Source: an uncultured Muribaculaceae bacterium (GTDB lineage: Bacteria > Bacteroidota > Bacteroidia > Bacteroidales > Muribaculaceae). Taken from it: a stretch of 11,332 nt of DNA. Positions 1 through 7,766 of this stretch are shown here, piece by piece (position 1 is the stretch's first letter; every line of letters begins with the position of its first letter). The translations under genes and the position numbers were made by a program. The notes under the pieces were generated by a model that saw only the letters and a list, made by a program, of their open reading frames with translations, was not told where the DNA came from and made no database searches. The stretch lies in the NCBI GenBank assembly GCA_910585755.1, contig CAJUFH010000072.1:1-11332 (forward strand), written 5' to 3'.

Positions 1-86
1 AGTGAACCGAATTTATTTAATTTTTAACCCGTCCATTTTTAGTGGACAGTAGTGAATAAAATAAGTAACAGAAAGCAACTATATAT
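1..86 (+). promoter_or_regulatory. AT-rich 5' leader of the LRR protein gene
   Basis: This AT-rich stretch precedes the LRR gene. It holds a short hairpin, GTCCA at 31-35 and TGGAC at 43-47 with a 7-nt loop. The bases before the start codon are A-rich and contain no Shine-Dalgarno sequence, as is usual in Bacteroidetes. I found no clear TAnnTTTG box, so the promoter may lie outside the window. Confidence 0.4.
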
Positions 87-3000
87 ATGAACAAGACGAT
101 ACGCGGTTTCCTCGCCATGGCGCTCGCGGCGGCCGGGACGGCGCTCTCCGCTCCGGCGCAGACCCCGTCGGGAGAGCCGATTATTGAGTTCCAGACCACT
201 CTGTACGAGGATATGGCGGCAGCCAACGCCTTCCATTTCGTAATCGGCGCGAAAGCCGATACCTATATAGATGTCGACTGCGGCTACGGCTCGGTCGAAG
301 TCGAGGTCGGGCCGGCAGTGTTCGACCAGGAGACCCAGGCTATTACGGGCACTACGGTTACCGGCTCGGTCAGCAGCGAGGGAAAAGTAAGGATATACGG
401 CGACGCGTCGCTGATTGACTATCTTGACCTCGAAGGGTGCTATATAACGGACATATCTTTCCCGGCCTTGACCGAGGTCGCGATTCTAAATCTCAACCAT
501 AACCTGCTGAAACGCCTCGACCTCAGCCATATGGCGAACCTGGAGGCGCTGTATATCAGCGACAATCCTTTCGGAGAGTCTCCGCTGGTTGTAGGCCCGG
601 GGAAGCCTAAACTGACGATTATCGACATGAGCCTTCTCGGGGGGCTCGACGAGTCGTTCAATTTCAGCGACTATCCGGCGCTGGTGTCGGCCCAGGTATG
701 GAGCGTCCCGACGCTGCGGCGAGCCGACACGTCGAAATGCCCCGAGCTTATGCAGTTGTCGATTGACGCGACGAATGTCGAGAGCGTCGACCTCAGCAAG
801 AATCCCAAACTGCTCATCCTCAACGTGGGGGATACCCGCGTAAATAGCCTCGACCTGAGCCATAACCCGTATCTTACGGAACTGTACTGCGGCCATAACG
901 GGTCGATGAACAGCGGATACAAGTTCGAGACGCTTGATTTGTCGGCCAATACCGCCCTCCGGCGTCTAAACTGCGCCGGCAACGCTCTGACGCAGCTCGA
1001 CATTTCGATGCTCCCGAACCTCACAGACCTTAGCTGCCAGCACAACAGGCTGACCTCCATCAACATCGACAGCAATCCGGCTCTCGTCAGCGTAGATATT
1101 TCCATGAACTATATGGATTTCGCCACCATTCCGGCCGTAAGGGAGACGTTCAGCGAGTATTTTTATTATCAGAACGCGATTAGTACCGCCCGGCAGCACG
1201 CGGTAGGGACTGAAATCGACCTGGCGGCGAAAGTGCTGCGCCCCGAATCCTCGACATCGGCCGTGCTCTATTCCGTCAACCGCGAGCATCCTTCCGACGC
1301 GACGGTTGTAGAGGATGAGTATTACAGCTATGCCGACGGGAAAGTGACCTTCCTTAAAGCCTATCCCGACAGCGTTTATGTCGGATTCAGCAATTCCGCT
1401 CTTCCCGACGCGCAGCTTGCGACGGAACTGTTTATGATCAAGGAACCGGCTGATATAGGGAAACCGTCGGTCGGTGCCACCGTCAATTTCTCCGCTGTCT
1501 CCACTTCGCTGGCCTTCAAGGTCGGCATGAGCGGCGCGACTCCCGGGAACCCCGTCACCTTCCAGGTGGATTTCGGGGACGGGAACCTTAAGGATTTCGA
1601 GGCCGAGACGAACGGGATGCCCTCGGAAAACAATGTCACGGGCAAACGTGCCGGGGCCACGACCACGGTCTATGTGCCCGAAGGGGTGCAGATGACGGCC
1701 CTCGGGATGGATGGCCTGCGCGTGCTGTCGGTGAACCTGGATAACGCTTCCGCGTTGCAGGAGCTGGCGATTACCGAGGGGCGCCTTCCGTCGGTGTCGC
1801 TGGCCTGGAACGCTAACCTCTCGCGCCTGGACCTCAGCGGCAACAATCTCTCCGAAGTGGACCTCACGGGGGCCAACGGGATGTATATGAAGAACAAGCT
1901 GTACGATGTGGACCTGAGCGACAACCGGCTTGAATCGTTCGTTTACGAGGCTGCTCCTTTCGTCAGCCTCAACCTCAGCGGCAACCGGCTTGCCGAAGTC
2001 GGGATGACGAAGCTGTCGGACGTAAAGGTGCTCAATCTGTCGGGCAATATGCTGTCGTCGGTCGACCTCCGCGACTGCGAGGCTCTTGAAGAGGCTGATT
2101 TCTCTGACAACGAGCTGACGGGAATCACGCTGCTTGACTATGTGCCCCTGAAGAAACTTGACCTGTCGGGCAACCGCTTCACTTTCGCGACCCTTCCGGC
2201 GGAAGGGTGTGTCGCCGAATATACATATGCCCCGCAGAAGGTAGTTCCGCTCCCCGAGAAGGCCCCGGTAGTCAGCCTCGCACAGTATCTGTTTGACAAT
2301 GACGGAGCGCGGACCGGCTTCTTATGGAAGATGGCGGCGACCTCCGCGCCGGTTGCCGACGGGGAAATCCGCGCCGCCGACGGCCGGTTCTTCTTCGACA
2401 ACCCTGACCTGGGGCTGGTGTTCTGCGAGATGACCCATCCGTCGTTCCCGCAGCTCTCTGGCGAGAATGCCATAAGGACAACCGACGTGCTGACCGCGCC
2501 GATGCCAACCAGGGTGTTCGCGACCTATACCCCCGCGGCCAACGGAACGGCCTCTGTCTCTTTGGCCGGAAAAACCAGCGGAACCACCGTCTACATCGAC
2601 TGGACCGGCCTGGGCGATTTCGAGCAGCTTGTGCTTGGCACCACGTACAGCGGCTTCAGCGGTCCCGCGGCGAATGGGAAGACGGCGAAATTCTACTCCT
2701 ATGACGAGGATGAGGGAGTGACCCAGCTGTCGGTTTCCGGCGTGTCTCTGTCGGACATTGACGCGTCCGCCATGAAGGGGCTGACAGCGTTCTGTCTGTA
2801 TGGCAGCGGCCTTACTGTCGATAAAATCGGGTTCCCGGAAAGTCCCGCGCTCCGCGAGCTGACAGTCAACAACAGCCGGATCGACAACACGGGCTTCCTC
2901 GCGAAGTATCCCGGACTTACGTCGCTCTCTCTGCAAGGCAATCCTATCTCATCGCTGGATGTCAGCGGCTTAAAGAAGCTGCAAGGCCTGTACGCGTCGA

Positions 3001-3674
3001 ACTGCGGCCTGGAGAGCGTGACGCTCGACAATCCGGAAATGTGGGAACTTGGCCTGACCGGCAACCTCCTGGAAACAATCGACCTGGGGAATGTTCCCGC
3101 GATGGAGCAATTGTGGCTTACCGACAACCGACTTCATTCAATCGACCTGGAGCCTATGACCCGGCTCAGGGCTGTCGCTATCGACGCTAACGAGTTTGAC
3201 TTCTCGACGCTCCCTCTGCCCAAGTCGAGTTATCTGGTCTATAATTATAAGAATCAGAAGCAGATTGAAGTCGCGGTAGTGGATGGCAGGGTCGATCTCT
3301 CGTCCCAGGCCGTGGCCGGGACAACCCCTACGGAGTTCCGCTGGTTTATCGACTCGCCGTATCTCGACGAGGAGAACAACCTTACGGGAGAGGAACTGAT
3401 CGAGGGCACGGAATACACGATTGAGAACGGCGTGACGACGTTCCTCTCGGACTTCGACCACGTTATCTGCGTCATGTCCAATCCCCTTTTCCCGGACTTC
3501 TACCTGCTGACAAATTTCATAGATGTGCGCACGGGCGCCATTGACGGCGTCGAGGCTGACAGCTCGCTCCCTGTCGAGTATTACAACCTCCAGGGCGTGC
3601 GGGTCGCCAATCCCGGCAGCGGCGTTTATATCCGCCGCCAGGGTGATTCCGTGACGAAGGTCGCTGTACGCTGA
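87..3674 (+). CDS. Secreted leucine-rich-repeat protein, three tandem modules, Bacteroidales C-terminal sorting-type tail
   Basis: This predicted exported LRR protein of 1195 residues begins with a signal peptide: MNKT, a hydrophobic Ala/Leu run, then SAPAQ near residue 25, with no lipobox cysteine. It is built of three similar units of about 340-355 residues. Each starts with a short beta motif resembling V-x-I-D-x-G-x-G (YIDVDCGYG from 60, FQVDFGDG from 492, VYIDWTGLG from 835). Each then carries an LRR array with LDLSxN and LxxLxxxxN repeats. Each array closes with [FM]xF[AS]T[IL]P (343-349, 698-704, 1037-1043), followed by YxYxxQ and a beta-rich linker. The last 45 residues (YYNLQGVRV, GVYIRRQG) resemble the Bacteroidales tail taken as a type IX secretion sorting domain. 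LRR surfaces usually bind proteins or glycans; the ligand here is unknown. The reading frame is intact and a terminator follows. The sorting route is inference. Confidence 0.85.
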   Translation: MNKTIRGFLAMALAAAGTALSAPAQTPSGEPIIEFQTTLYEDMAAANAFHFVIGAKADTYIDVDCGYGSVEVEVGPAVFDQETQAITGTTVTGSVSSEGKVRIYGDASLIDYLDLEGCYITDISFPALTEVAILNLNHNLLKRLDLSHMANLEALYISDNPFGESPLVVGPGKPKLTIIDMSLLGGLDESFNFSDYPALVSAQVWSVPTLRRADTSKCPELMQLSIDATNVESVDLSKNPKLLILNVGDTRVNSLDLSHNPYLTELYCGHNGSMNSGYKFETLDLSANTALRRLNCAGNALTQLDISMLPNLTDLSCQHNRLTSINIDSNPALVSVDISMNYMDFATIPAVRETFSEYFYYQNAISTARQHAVGTEIDLAAKVLRPESSTSAVLYSVNREHPSDATVVEDEYYSYADGKVTFLKAYPDSVYVGFSNSALPDAQLATELFMIKEPADIGKPSVGATVNFSAVSTSLAFKVGMSGATPGNPVTFQVDFGDGNLKDFEAETNGMPSENNVTGKRAGATTTVYVPEGVQMTALGMDGLRVLSVNLDNASALQELAITEGRLPSVSLAWNANLSRLDLSGNNLSEVDLTGANGMYMKNKLYDVDLSDNRLESFVYEAAPFVSLNLSGNRLAEVGMTKLSDVKVLNLSGNMLSSVDLRDCEALEEADFSDNELTGITLLDYVPLKKLDLSGNRFTFATLPAEGCVAEYTYAPQKVVPLPEKAPVVSLAQYLFDNDGARTGFLWKMAATSAPVADGEIRAADGRFFFDNPDLGLVFCEMTHPSFPQLSGENAIRTTDVLTAPMPTRVFATYTPAANGTASVSLAGKTSGTTVYIDWTGLGDFEQLVLGTTYSGFSGPAANGKTAKFYSYDEDEGVTQLSVSGVSLSDIDASAMKGLTAFCLYGSGLTVDKIGFPESPALRELTVNNSRIDNTGFLAKYPGLTSLSLQGNPISSLDVSGLKKLQGLYASNCGLESVTLDNPEMWELGLTGNLLETIDLGNVPAMEQLWLTDNRLHSIDLEPMTRLRAVAIDANEFDFSTLPLPKSSYLVYNYKNQKQIEVAVVDGRVDLSSQAVAGTTPTEFRWFIDSPYLDEENNLTGEELIEGTEYTIENGVTTFLSDFDHVICVMSNPLFPDFYLLTNFIDVRTGAIDGVEADSSLPVEYYNLQGVRVANPGSGVYIRRQGDSVTKVAVR

Positions 3675-3707
3675 CAATCCCGGCTGAGATAATTCCGCAA
3701 ACATATG

Positions 3708-3740
3708 GCGCTGTGTCTCATATTGCGACACAGCGCTTTT
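3708..3740 (+). terminator. Rho-independent terminator of the LRR gene
   Basis: A perfect 10-bp stem, GCGCTGTGTC at 3708-3717 and GACACAGCGC at 3727-3736, has a 9-nt loop and is followed by TTTT at 3737-3740. It lies 34 bp after the LRR stop codon, between two convergent genes. The T run is on the + side only, so it serves the LRR gene rather than trkH. Confidence 0.85.
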
Positions 3741-3741
3741 C

Positions 3742-3782
3742 ATACCCGGATGGGCTGTTATGACACACCCTCTTATGGGTAT
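3742..3782. repeat. Short inverted repeat at the trkH 3' end
   Basis: ATACCC at 3742-3747 pairs with GGGTAT at 3777-3782 across a 29-nt loop. The right arm touches the trkH stop codon. There is no T run on the minus side, so this is at best a weak 3'-end structure for the trk transcript. Confidence 0.3.
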
Positions 3783-5245
3783 CAGCGGTTCCAAAAGGAG
3801 GGGATGAAGAGCACCAGGAAGGTGAACAGTTCCAGTCGTCCGGCGAGCATCACGACCATCAGGAGCCATTTGACGGCATCGGGCAGCAAGGCGAACGAGC
3901 CTTCCGCGCCGGTCGCCCCGTAGCCCAGCCCGTTACATCCGATACACGAGCAGGTCATGAAGACGGAATCGGTAAGGGTGTACCCGAAGAAGGTTATGAC
4001 GGCCGAGGCGACTGCGACAGTGAGGAGATAGAGCGTCGCGAAGGCTGTCACTCTCGACACGAGGCCGTCGGGGAGGGTGTTTCCGTTGATGGTCACCACA
4101 TAAGCCCGTTTCGGAAAGACGGTTTTGCGGATTTCGTTCATGAAATTTCGCCTCAGCACGATAAAGCGGTCAATCTTTATGCCGCCCGACGTGGAGCCGG
4201 TACACGCGCCGCATATCATCATCGCTATGGTCAGCAGGAGGCAGAACGGCCCCCACTCCTCGGCTCCGGGGATTGAGAACCCCGTGGAAGTAATGGCGCT
4301 GACGATATGGAAGAGGGGGTACAGGAATCTGGAGCCCGCGTCTGCCGACTCGCCCCGCGCGAACCCCGCGAGGAGGAACAGGAGGTAGAGGACAACGACG
4401 GCCGCGGTGAAGGTCCTGACAACCTCGTCTTTGAAGAGTCCGCGGATTCCGCCGCGCCAGGCTCCGTAGATGGCGATGAAATTCAATCCCGCGGCGAACA
4501 TCACGGCTGTAAGGACTATAAGGACATAGTCGGAATCCCAGTAGGCGACCCCGGCATCGCGGGTAGAGAAGCCGCCGGTCGCGACGGCGGCGAAGGTCTG
4601 GCAGACGCTGTCGAACAGATTCATGGGACCAGCCCACAGGAGCGCCACGGAAATAACCGTCAGGGCGCAGTAGACGCCCCACAGGGAAAGCGCCGTAGCG
4701 CGGATGCGGGGATGGAGCTTGCTGTGGGTTATTCCGGTGGCCTCGGCGTTGAACATTGAGATGCCCGCGGCGCGGTTAAGCTCCGGGAGCACCGCGAGCA
4801 TGAACAGCACTATGCCGAGCCCTCCGATCCACTGGGTCAGCGCGCGCCAGAACAATATGCCGTGCGACTCGGCCTCGACGCTGACAATCATACTCGCCCC
4901 GGTTGTCGTGAAGCCGGAGATTACCTCGAACATCGCGTCGGTGAAACCGAGGGGCGACGCTCCGAGAAGGAATGGAATCGTTCCGAAAAGTCCGAAAACA
5001 ATCCATACGAGGGCCGTTATGACAAACCCCTCGCGTCCGCGGATCGAGGCCGGGGAGTTACGTGTGGCCCATTCGGCGGCTCCCCCGGAGGCCGCGGCCG
5101 CCGCGGCTGCGATGGCGAACCCGAGCCAGTCGCTCTCGCCGTAGCAGAGGCATACTCCCATCGGCAGGAGCAGTAGCAGCGATTCGACAAGTACCAGCCG
5201 CCCGAGAATACGGACGACGGAGTTCCAGCGCAGGGAGGTTTTCAT
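3782..5245 (-). CDS. trkH: TrkH-family potassium uptake membrane subunit
   Basis: This is the ion-translocating subunit of a Trk/Ktr-type K+ uptake system in the inner membrane. The 487-residue protein is almost entirely hydrophobic helices and has the four pore-loop (P-loop) signatures of the family: TTTGAS (113-118), ATGGFS (222-227), TSTGFS (319-324) and CNGLG (437-441). Other conserved blocks are GGLG (141-144), TGSTSGGIK (349-357) and GRLELF (469-474). The length is normal for TrkH. I chose the ATG at 5245 because it overlaps the trkA stop as ATGA and gives a natural N-terminus (MKTSLRW). The open frame runs upstream to 5476, but that extension is a very Arg-rich shadow of trkA. The overlap points to translational coupling with trkA. 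K+ selectivity, rather than Na+/K+ symport or coupling, cannot be decided from sequence. Confidence 0.95.
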   Translation of the reverse strand: MKTSLRWNSVVRILGRLVLVESLLLLLPMGVCLCYGESDWLGFAIAAAAAAASGGAAEWATRNSPASIRGREGFVITALVWIVFGLFGTIPFLLGASPLGFTDAMFEVISGFTTTGASMIVSVEAESHGILFWRALTQWIGGLGIVLFMLAVLPELNRAAGISMFNAEATGITHSKLHPRIRATALSLWGVYCALTVISVALLWAGPMNLFDSVCQTFAAVATGGFSTRDAGVAYWDSDYVLIVLTAVMFAAGLNFIAIYGAWRGGIRGLFKDEVVRTFTAAVVVLYLLFLLAGFARGESADAGSRFLYPLFHIVSAITSTGFSIPGAEEWGPFCLLLTIAMMICGACTGSTSGGIKIDRFIVLRRNFMNEIRKTVFPKRAYVVTINGNTLPDGLVSRVTAFATLYLLTVAVASAVITFFGYTLTDSVFMTCSCIGCNGLGYGATGAEGSFALLPDAVKWLLMVVMLAGRLELFTFLVLFIPSFWNR

Positions 5246-6579
5246 GAGAAATAACGTTTGACTTTCGGGAGCGCTCCGGCGACGCAGAAGACTACGACGT
5301 GGTCGCCCGGCTCGACGCGCGTGCGCCCTTCGACAATCTGTCCGCGCCCGTCGCGGATCAGCCCTCCGACGGTGATGCCTTTGGGAAGCGACAGCTCGGC
5401 AATCGGTTTGGACACTATCCGCGAATTGTCGCGGGCCGTGATGCCGGCGATTTCGGCGTTCTCGAGCGATACGCACTGCGATGTCGCGCTGTCCGACTCG
5501 AGAATCGCGTTCAGGATGCTCCCGGCGTTTATGAGTTTCTTGTTGATAATCTTGTCAATCGACAGGCTTTCGGCCTCGGGGATGTATTCAAGCTCCTCGA
5601 TGCGCGCCAGGGTGCGGGGCGCGCCGTGTTCGCGGGCCACCATGCACGAGACGATGTTGGTTTCCGAGCTGCCTGTGAGGGCCAGGAAGATGTCGCATTT
5701 CTCGATGCCCTCCTCCTTGAGGGTCAGCACGTCGCTGGCGGCCGCGTTGACCGCCACAACCCGGGGAAAACGCGAGGCGATGGCATGGCACCGCTCCCTG
5801 TCCGGGTCGATTACGGTGATGTTGTAATGATCGCCGGCGATAATCTCGAGAAGGTTTTCCGTGACGCGTCCTCCCCCGGAAATCATTATCCTGCGGACCG
5901 GAATCTCGCGGCGGCCGCACAGGCGGGGGAGGATTCCGGTGTCTTCCGGCCTGACAACGAAATATATCGTGTCCCCGGCGAGAAGGGAGTCGTCGCCCCT
6001 CGGGATGATGATCGCTCCTCCCCGGCGTATCGCGGCGACGTGGAACAGGCGGGGGTTGGACGGGATGTCGCGGAGGCACTTTCCGCACAGCTCTCCGCCC
6101 GGCTCCATTCTGACTCCGGCGACAAGCAGCTCTCCGCGGCGGAGGGGGAACCACTGGCTGGCCCAGTTGTGGCATATGAACTGGCTGATTTCTCCGGCCG
6201 CGAGTTTCTCGGGGCATATCGCGAGGTCTACCCCGTGGCGCCGGAGGGTCGCCAGCGACACGCCGTCGGTAAACTCGGGGGAGTCGACCCGCGCGGCGCA
6301 CTTCGCCGCTCCGATTTCCCTGGCCAGCTCGCAGGCTACGATGTTGGTGTTCTCGTCGGGGGTGACGGCCACGAACAGGTCGGCGCTCCCGACGCCGCAG
6401 CGTTCCAGGGCCGCTGCCGAGGTCGGCCTCCCTTCGGAGGTTATGAAGTTGCCTTCCGCGTCCAGCTCGGCCAGGTGCTCGCGGTTCTCTCCTATGAGAA
6501 CTATGTCCTGGTTCTCGACTGACAGCATCCTCGCCAGGTGGGTTCCGGTCTCGCCGTCGCCGGCTATTATTATTTTCAT
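5242..6579 (-). CDS. trkA: TrkA, NAD-binding regulatory subunit of K+ uptake
   Basis: This cytoplasmic gating subunit binds NAD(H) and nucleotides and controls TrkH. The 445 residues show the duplicated TrkA plan: an N-terminal Rossmann RCK_N domain with GDGETG at 7-12, a first RCK_C domain around 140-222, and a second Rossmann domain starting near MISGGG (232-237). A last RCK_C domain follows, with the typical ISxPIAELxLPKG-like stretch close to the end. A longer open frame starts at 6633, but its first 18 codons overlap the promoter. The ATG at 6579 gives the canonical MKIIIAGxG start, so I chose it. The gene is followed by trkH with a 4-bp overlap. A good Bacteroidetes promoter lies 26 bp upstream, so trkAH is likely transcribed independently of corA. 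Confidence 0.95.
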   Translation of the reverse strand: MKIIIAGDGETGTHLARMLSVENQDIVLIGENREHLAELDAEGNFITSEGRPTSAAALERCGVGSADLFVAVTPDENTNIVACELAREIGAAKCAARVDSPEFTDGVSLATLRRHGVDLAICPEKLAAGEISQFICHNWASQWFPLRRGELLVAGVRMEPGGELCGKCLRDIPSNPRLFHVAAIRRGGAIIIPRGDDSLLAGDTIYFVVRPEDTGILPRLCGRREIPVRRIMISGGGRVTENLLEIIAGDHYNITVIDPDRERCHAIASRFPRVVAVNAAASDVLTLKEEGIEKCDIFLALTGSSETNIVSCMVAREHGAPRTLARIEELEYIPEAESLSIDKIINKKLINAGSILNAILESDSATSQCVSLENAEIAGITARDNSRIVSKPIAELSLPKGITVGGLIRDGRGQIVEGRTRVEPGDHVVVFCVAGALPKVKRYFS

Positions 6580-6604
6580 ACTCTGGATTTCGTAAAAAAC
6601 GATG

Positions 6605-6635
6605 CGAATATACGTAAAAAAACGTCCGGGCACAA
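6605..6635 (-). promoter_or_regulatory. Predicted promoter of trkA-trkH
   Basis: On the minus strand, TTG at 6635-6633 is followed by exactly 20 nt and then TATATTCG at 6612-6605. This fits the Bacteroidetes primary sigma consensus (TTG, 19-21 nt, TAnnTTTG) with one mismatch. Transcription would start near 6598, giving a leader of about 20 nt before trkA. Confidence 0.6.
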
Positions 6636-6672
6636 ACGAAGACGTATCGGATTTTGATCCAGCTTACTTCGT

Positions 6673-7593
6673 TCAGAGCCACCCTTTGCGGTGGAGGATG
6701 AGCCAGGCGAGGCCGCTTACCCCGAACGAAAAGAGGATGATGAACAGGAAGGCGCGGGGCGCGGTCCCGAACCATACGTCGACGTTCATCCCGTAGAAAC
6801 TCGCGACAAGGGTCGGAATCATCAGTATCAGAGAGACGCTCGTCATCGTCTTCATGACGTTGTTGACGTTGTTGGAAATCACGGAGGCGAAGGTGTCCAT
6901 GCTGTTCGAGAGGATTTCCATATAGACGTTTACGGTGTTGGAGGCCTGCGCCAGCTCGATTTCTACATCCTCGACGAGGTCGGCGTCGCAGTCGGCCTCG
7001 AAAACCTTGTCGAGCCGCTGGATCAGCATGCTGTTCCCCTGGAGGGAGGTGTTGAAGTAGACGAGCGATTTCTGCAGTTCCATCAGGTTGAGGAGTATGT
7101 CGTTGCTGACGCCGCGCATGAGGGTGTTGGTGTACTCCTCCATCGTGTCGTTGATTTGCTTGAGGAAGGTCAGGAACCAGTAGGTCGAGGCGTAGATTAT
7201 GCGCAGCACGAAGTCCGGCTGGTTGTCAACCGAGATGTGGCGGCGGTTGCAGTGGTCGATGAAGTCTGGAATCAGTTCCGTCGGGTTCTCGCAGACGGTT
7301 ATTATGATTTCCCCCTTGGTCATTATCCCGAGGGGCATCGTGGTGAAGCTGAGACTGTCGGCCCGGTTGGCGTGGGGGATACGGACGATTGTCAGCAGCC
7401 ATCCGTCCTCGCGCTCGAAGCGCGGGCGTTCGTCCATGTCGGCGAGGTTCTCCATGAAGGATTCGGGCACGCCGAGCTTGCGCAGCGTCCCCCTGTCGGC
7501 CTCGTCGGGAGCCTCGGCGTTAATCCAGTAGCGCGGGTCCCATTCCTCCCTCTCGACGATTCCCTCTTCCTCGCACGAATAAAACTTGATCAT
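6673..7593 (-). CDS. corA: CorA-family divalent cation transporter
   Basis: CorA proteins are homopentameric inner-membrane channels for Mg2+ and sometimes Co2+ or Ni2+. This one has 306 residues. The N-terminal cytoplasmic part is acidic alpha/beta, then comes a long helical stalk (about 130-245). Two membrane helices sit at the C-terminus, roughly 246-266 and 280-299. The family signature YGMN is at 267-270, at the end of the first helix. The loop after it reads VDVWFGTAPRAF rather than the E. coli type MPEL, so this is one of the variant-loop CorA proteins and the exact ion preference is open. The C-terminus is a short basic tail, HRKGWL. The start at 7593 has no Shine-Dalgarno, but the reading frame and length fit the family. 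trkA follows in the same orientation, 93 bp downstream. Confidence 0.93.
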   Translation of the reverse strand: MIKFYSCEEEGIVEREEWDPRYWINAEAPDEADRGTLRKLGVPESFMENLADMDERPRFEREDGWLLTIVRIPHANRADSLSFTTMPLGIMTKGEIIITVCENPTELIPDFIDHCNRRHISVDNQPDFVLRIIYASTYWFLTFLKQINDTMEEYTNTLMRGVSNDILLNLMELQKSLVYFNTSLQGNSMLIQRLDKVFEADCDADLVEDVEIELAQASNTVNVYMEILSNSMDTFASVISNNVNNVMKTMTSVSLILMIPTLVASFYGMNVDVWFGTAPRAFLFIILFSFGVSGLAWLILHRKGWL

Positions 7594-7606
7594 ATAATAC
7601 CAACAA

Positions 7607-7637
7607 CCCCGCCGGGCAGTTGGTTGCGCCGGCGGGG
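7607..7637 (-). promoter_or_regulatory. GC-rich hairpin just before corA
   Basis: CCCCGCCGG at 7607-7615 pairs perfectly with CCGGCGGGG at 7629-7637 (9 bp, 13-nt loop, with further possible GC pairs inside). It ends 13 nt before the corA start codon. On the minus strand it is followed by a loose T-rich stretch (TTGTTGG), so it could be a degenerate terminator for the upstream ATPase gene. It could equally be a structured corA leader that affects translation. I cannot choose between these from sequence alone. Confidence 0.55.
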
Positions 7638-7676
7638 TAGGGCGGTTGGATAATAATGCGATCGGTTGATCTTCTT

Positions 7677-7753
7677 CTCAAATTTCGATCACGATTCGCA
7701 AGTGAAGTTGGGCACTCGTGATCTTCTGAAAGTTTTCCTCAGATAAATTTGAG
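7677..7753. repeat. Nested inverted repeats between the ATPase gene and corA
   Basis: An inner inverted repeat, GATCACGA at 7687-7694 and TCGTGATC at 7716-7723, is enclosed by an outer one, CTCAAATTT at 7677-7685 and AAATTTGAG at 7745-7753. The outer right arm can instead form a local hairpin, CCTCAGA at 7737-7743 with TTTGAGG at 7748-7754 and a 4-nt loop. The two pairings exclude each other. No T run follows on either strand, so these are not ordinary terminators. Confidence 0.5.
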
Positions 7754-7766
7754 GATTGTCATATTG

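Noticed and set aside
3705..3923. 72-codon + strand ORF after the LRR gene
   Set aside because: It reads through the LRR terminator hairpin and is antisense to the 3' end of trkH.
5246..5476. N-terminal extension of TrkH
   Set aside because: The extension is Arg-rich and lies inside trkA. The ATG at 5245 in an ATGA overlap gives the normal family N-terminus.
5299..6522. 407-codon open frame on the + strand, antisense to trkA
   Set aside because: It is a shadow of the GC-rich trkA coding frame. The protein has no recognisable domain, while TrkA on the other strand is unmistakable.
5588..6775. 395-codon minus-strand frame over trkA and the corA 3' end
   Set aside because: The translation is extremely Arg/Pro-rich with no domain, typical of an off-frame read of GC-rich coding DNA.
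7594..7766. Far-end att repeat for an island inserted at tRNA-Ser
   Set aside because: No copy of the tRNA-Ser 3' end was found between the ATPase gene and corA, and there is no integrase gene in the window.
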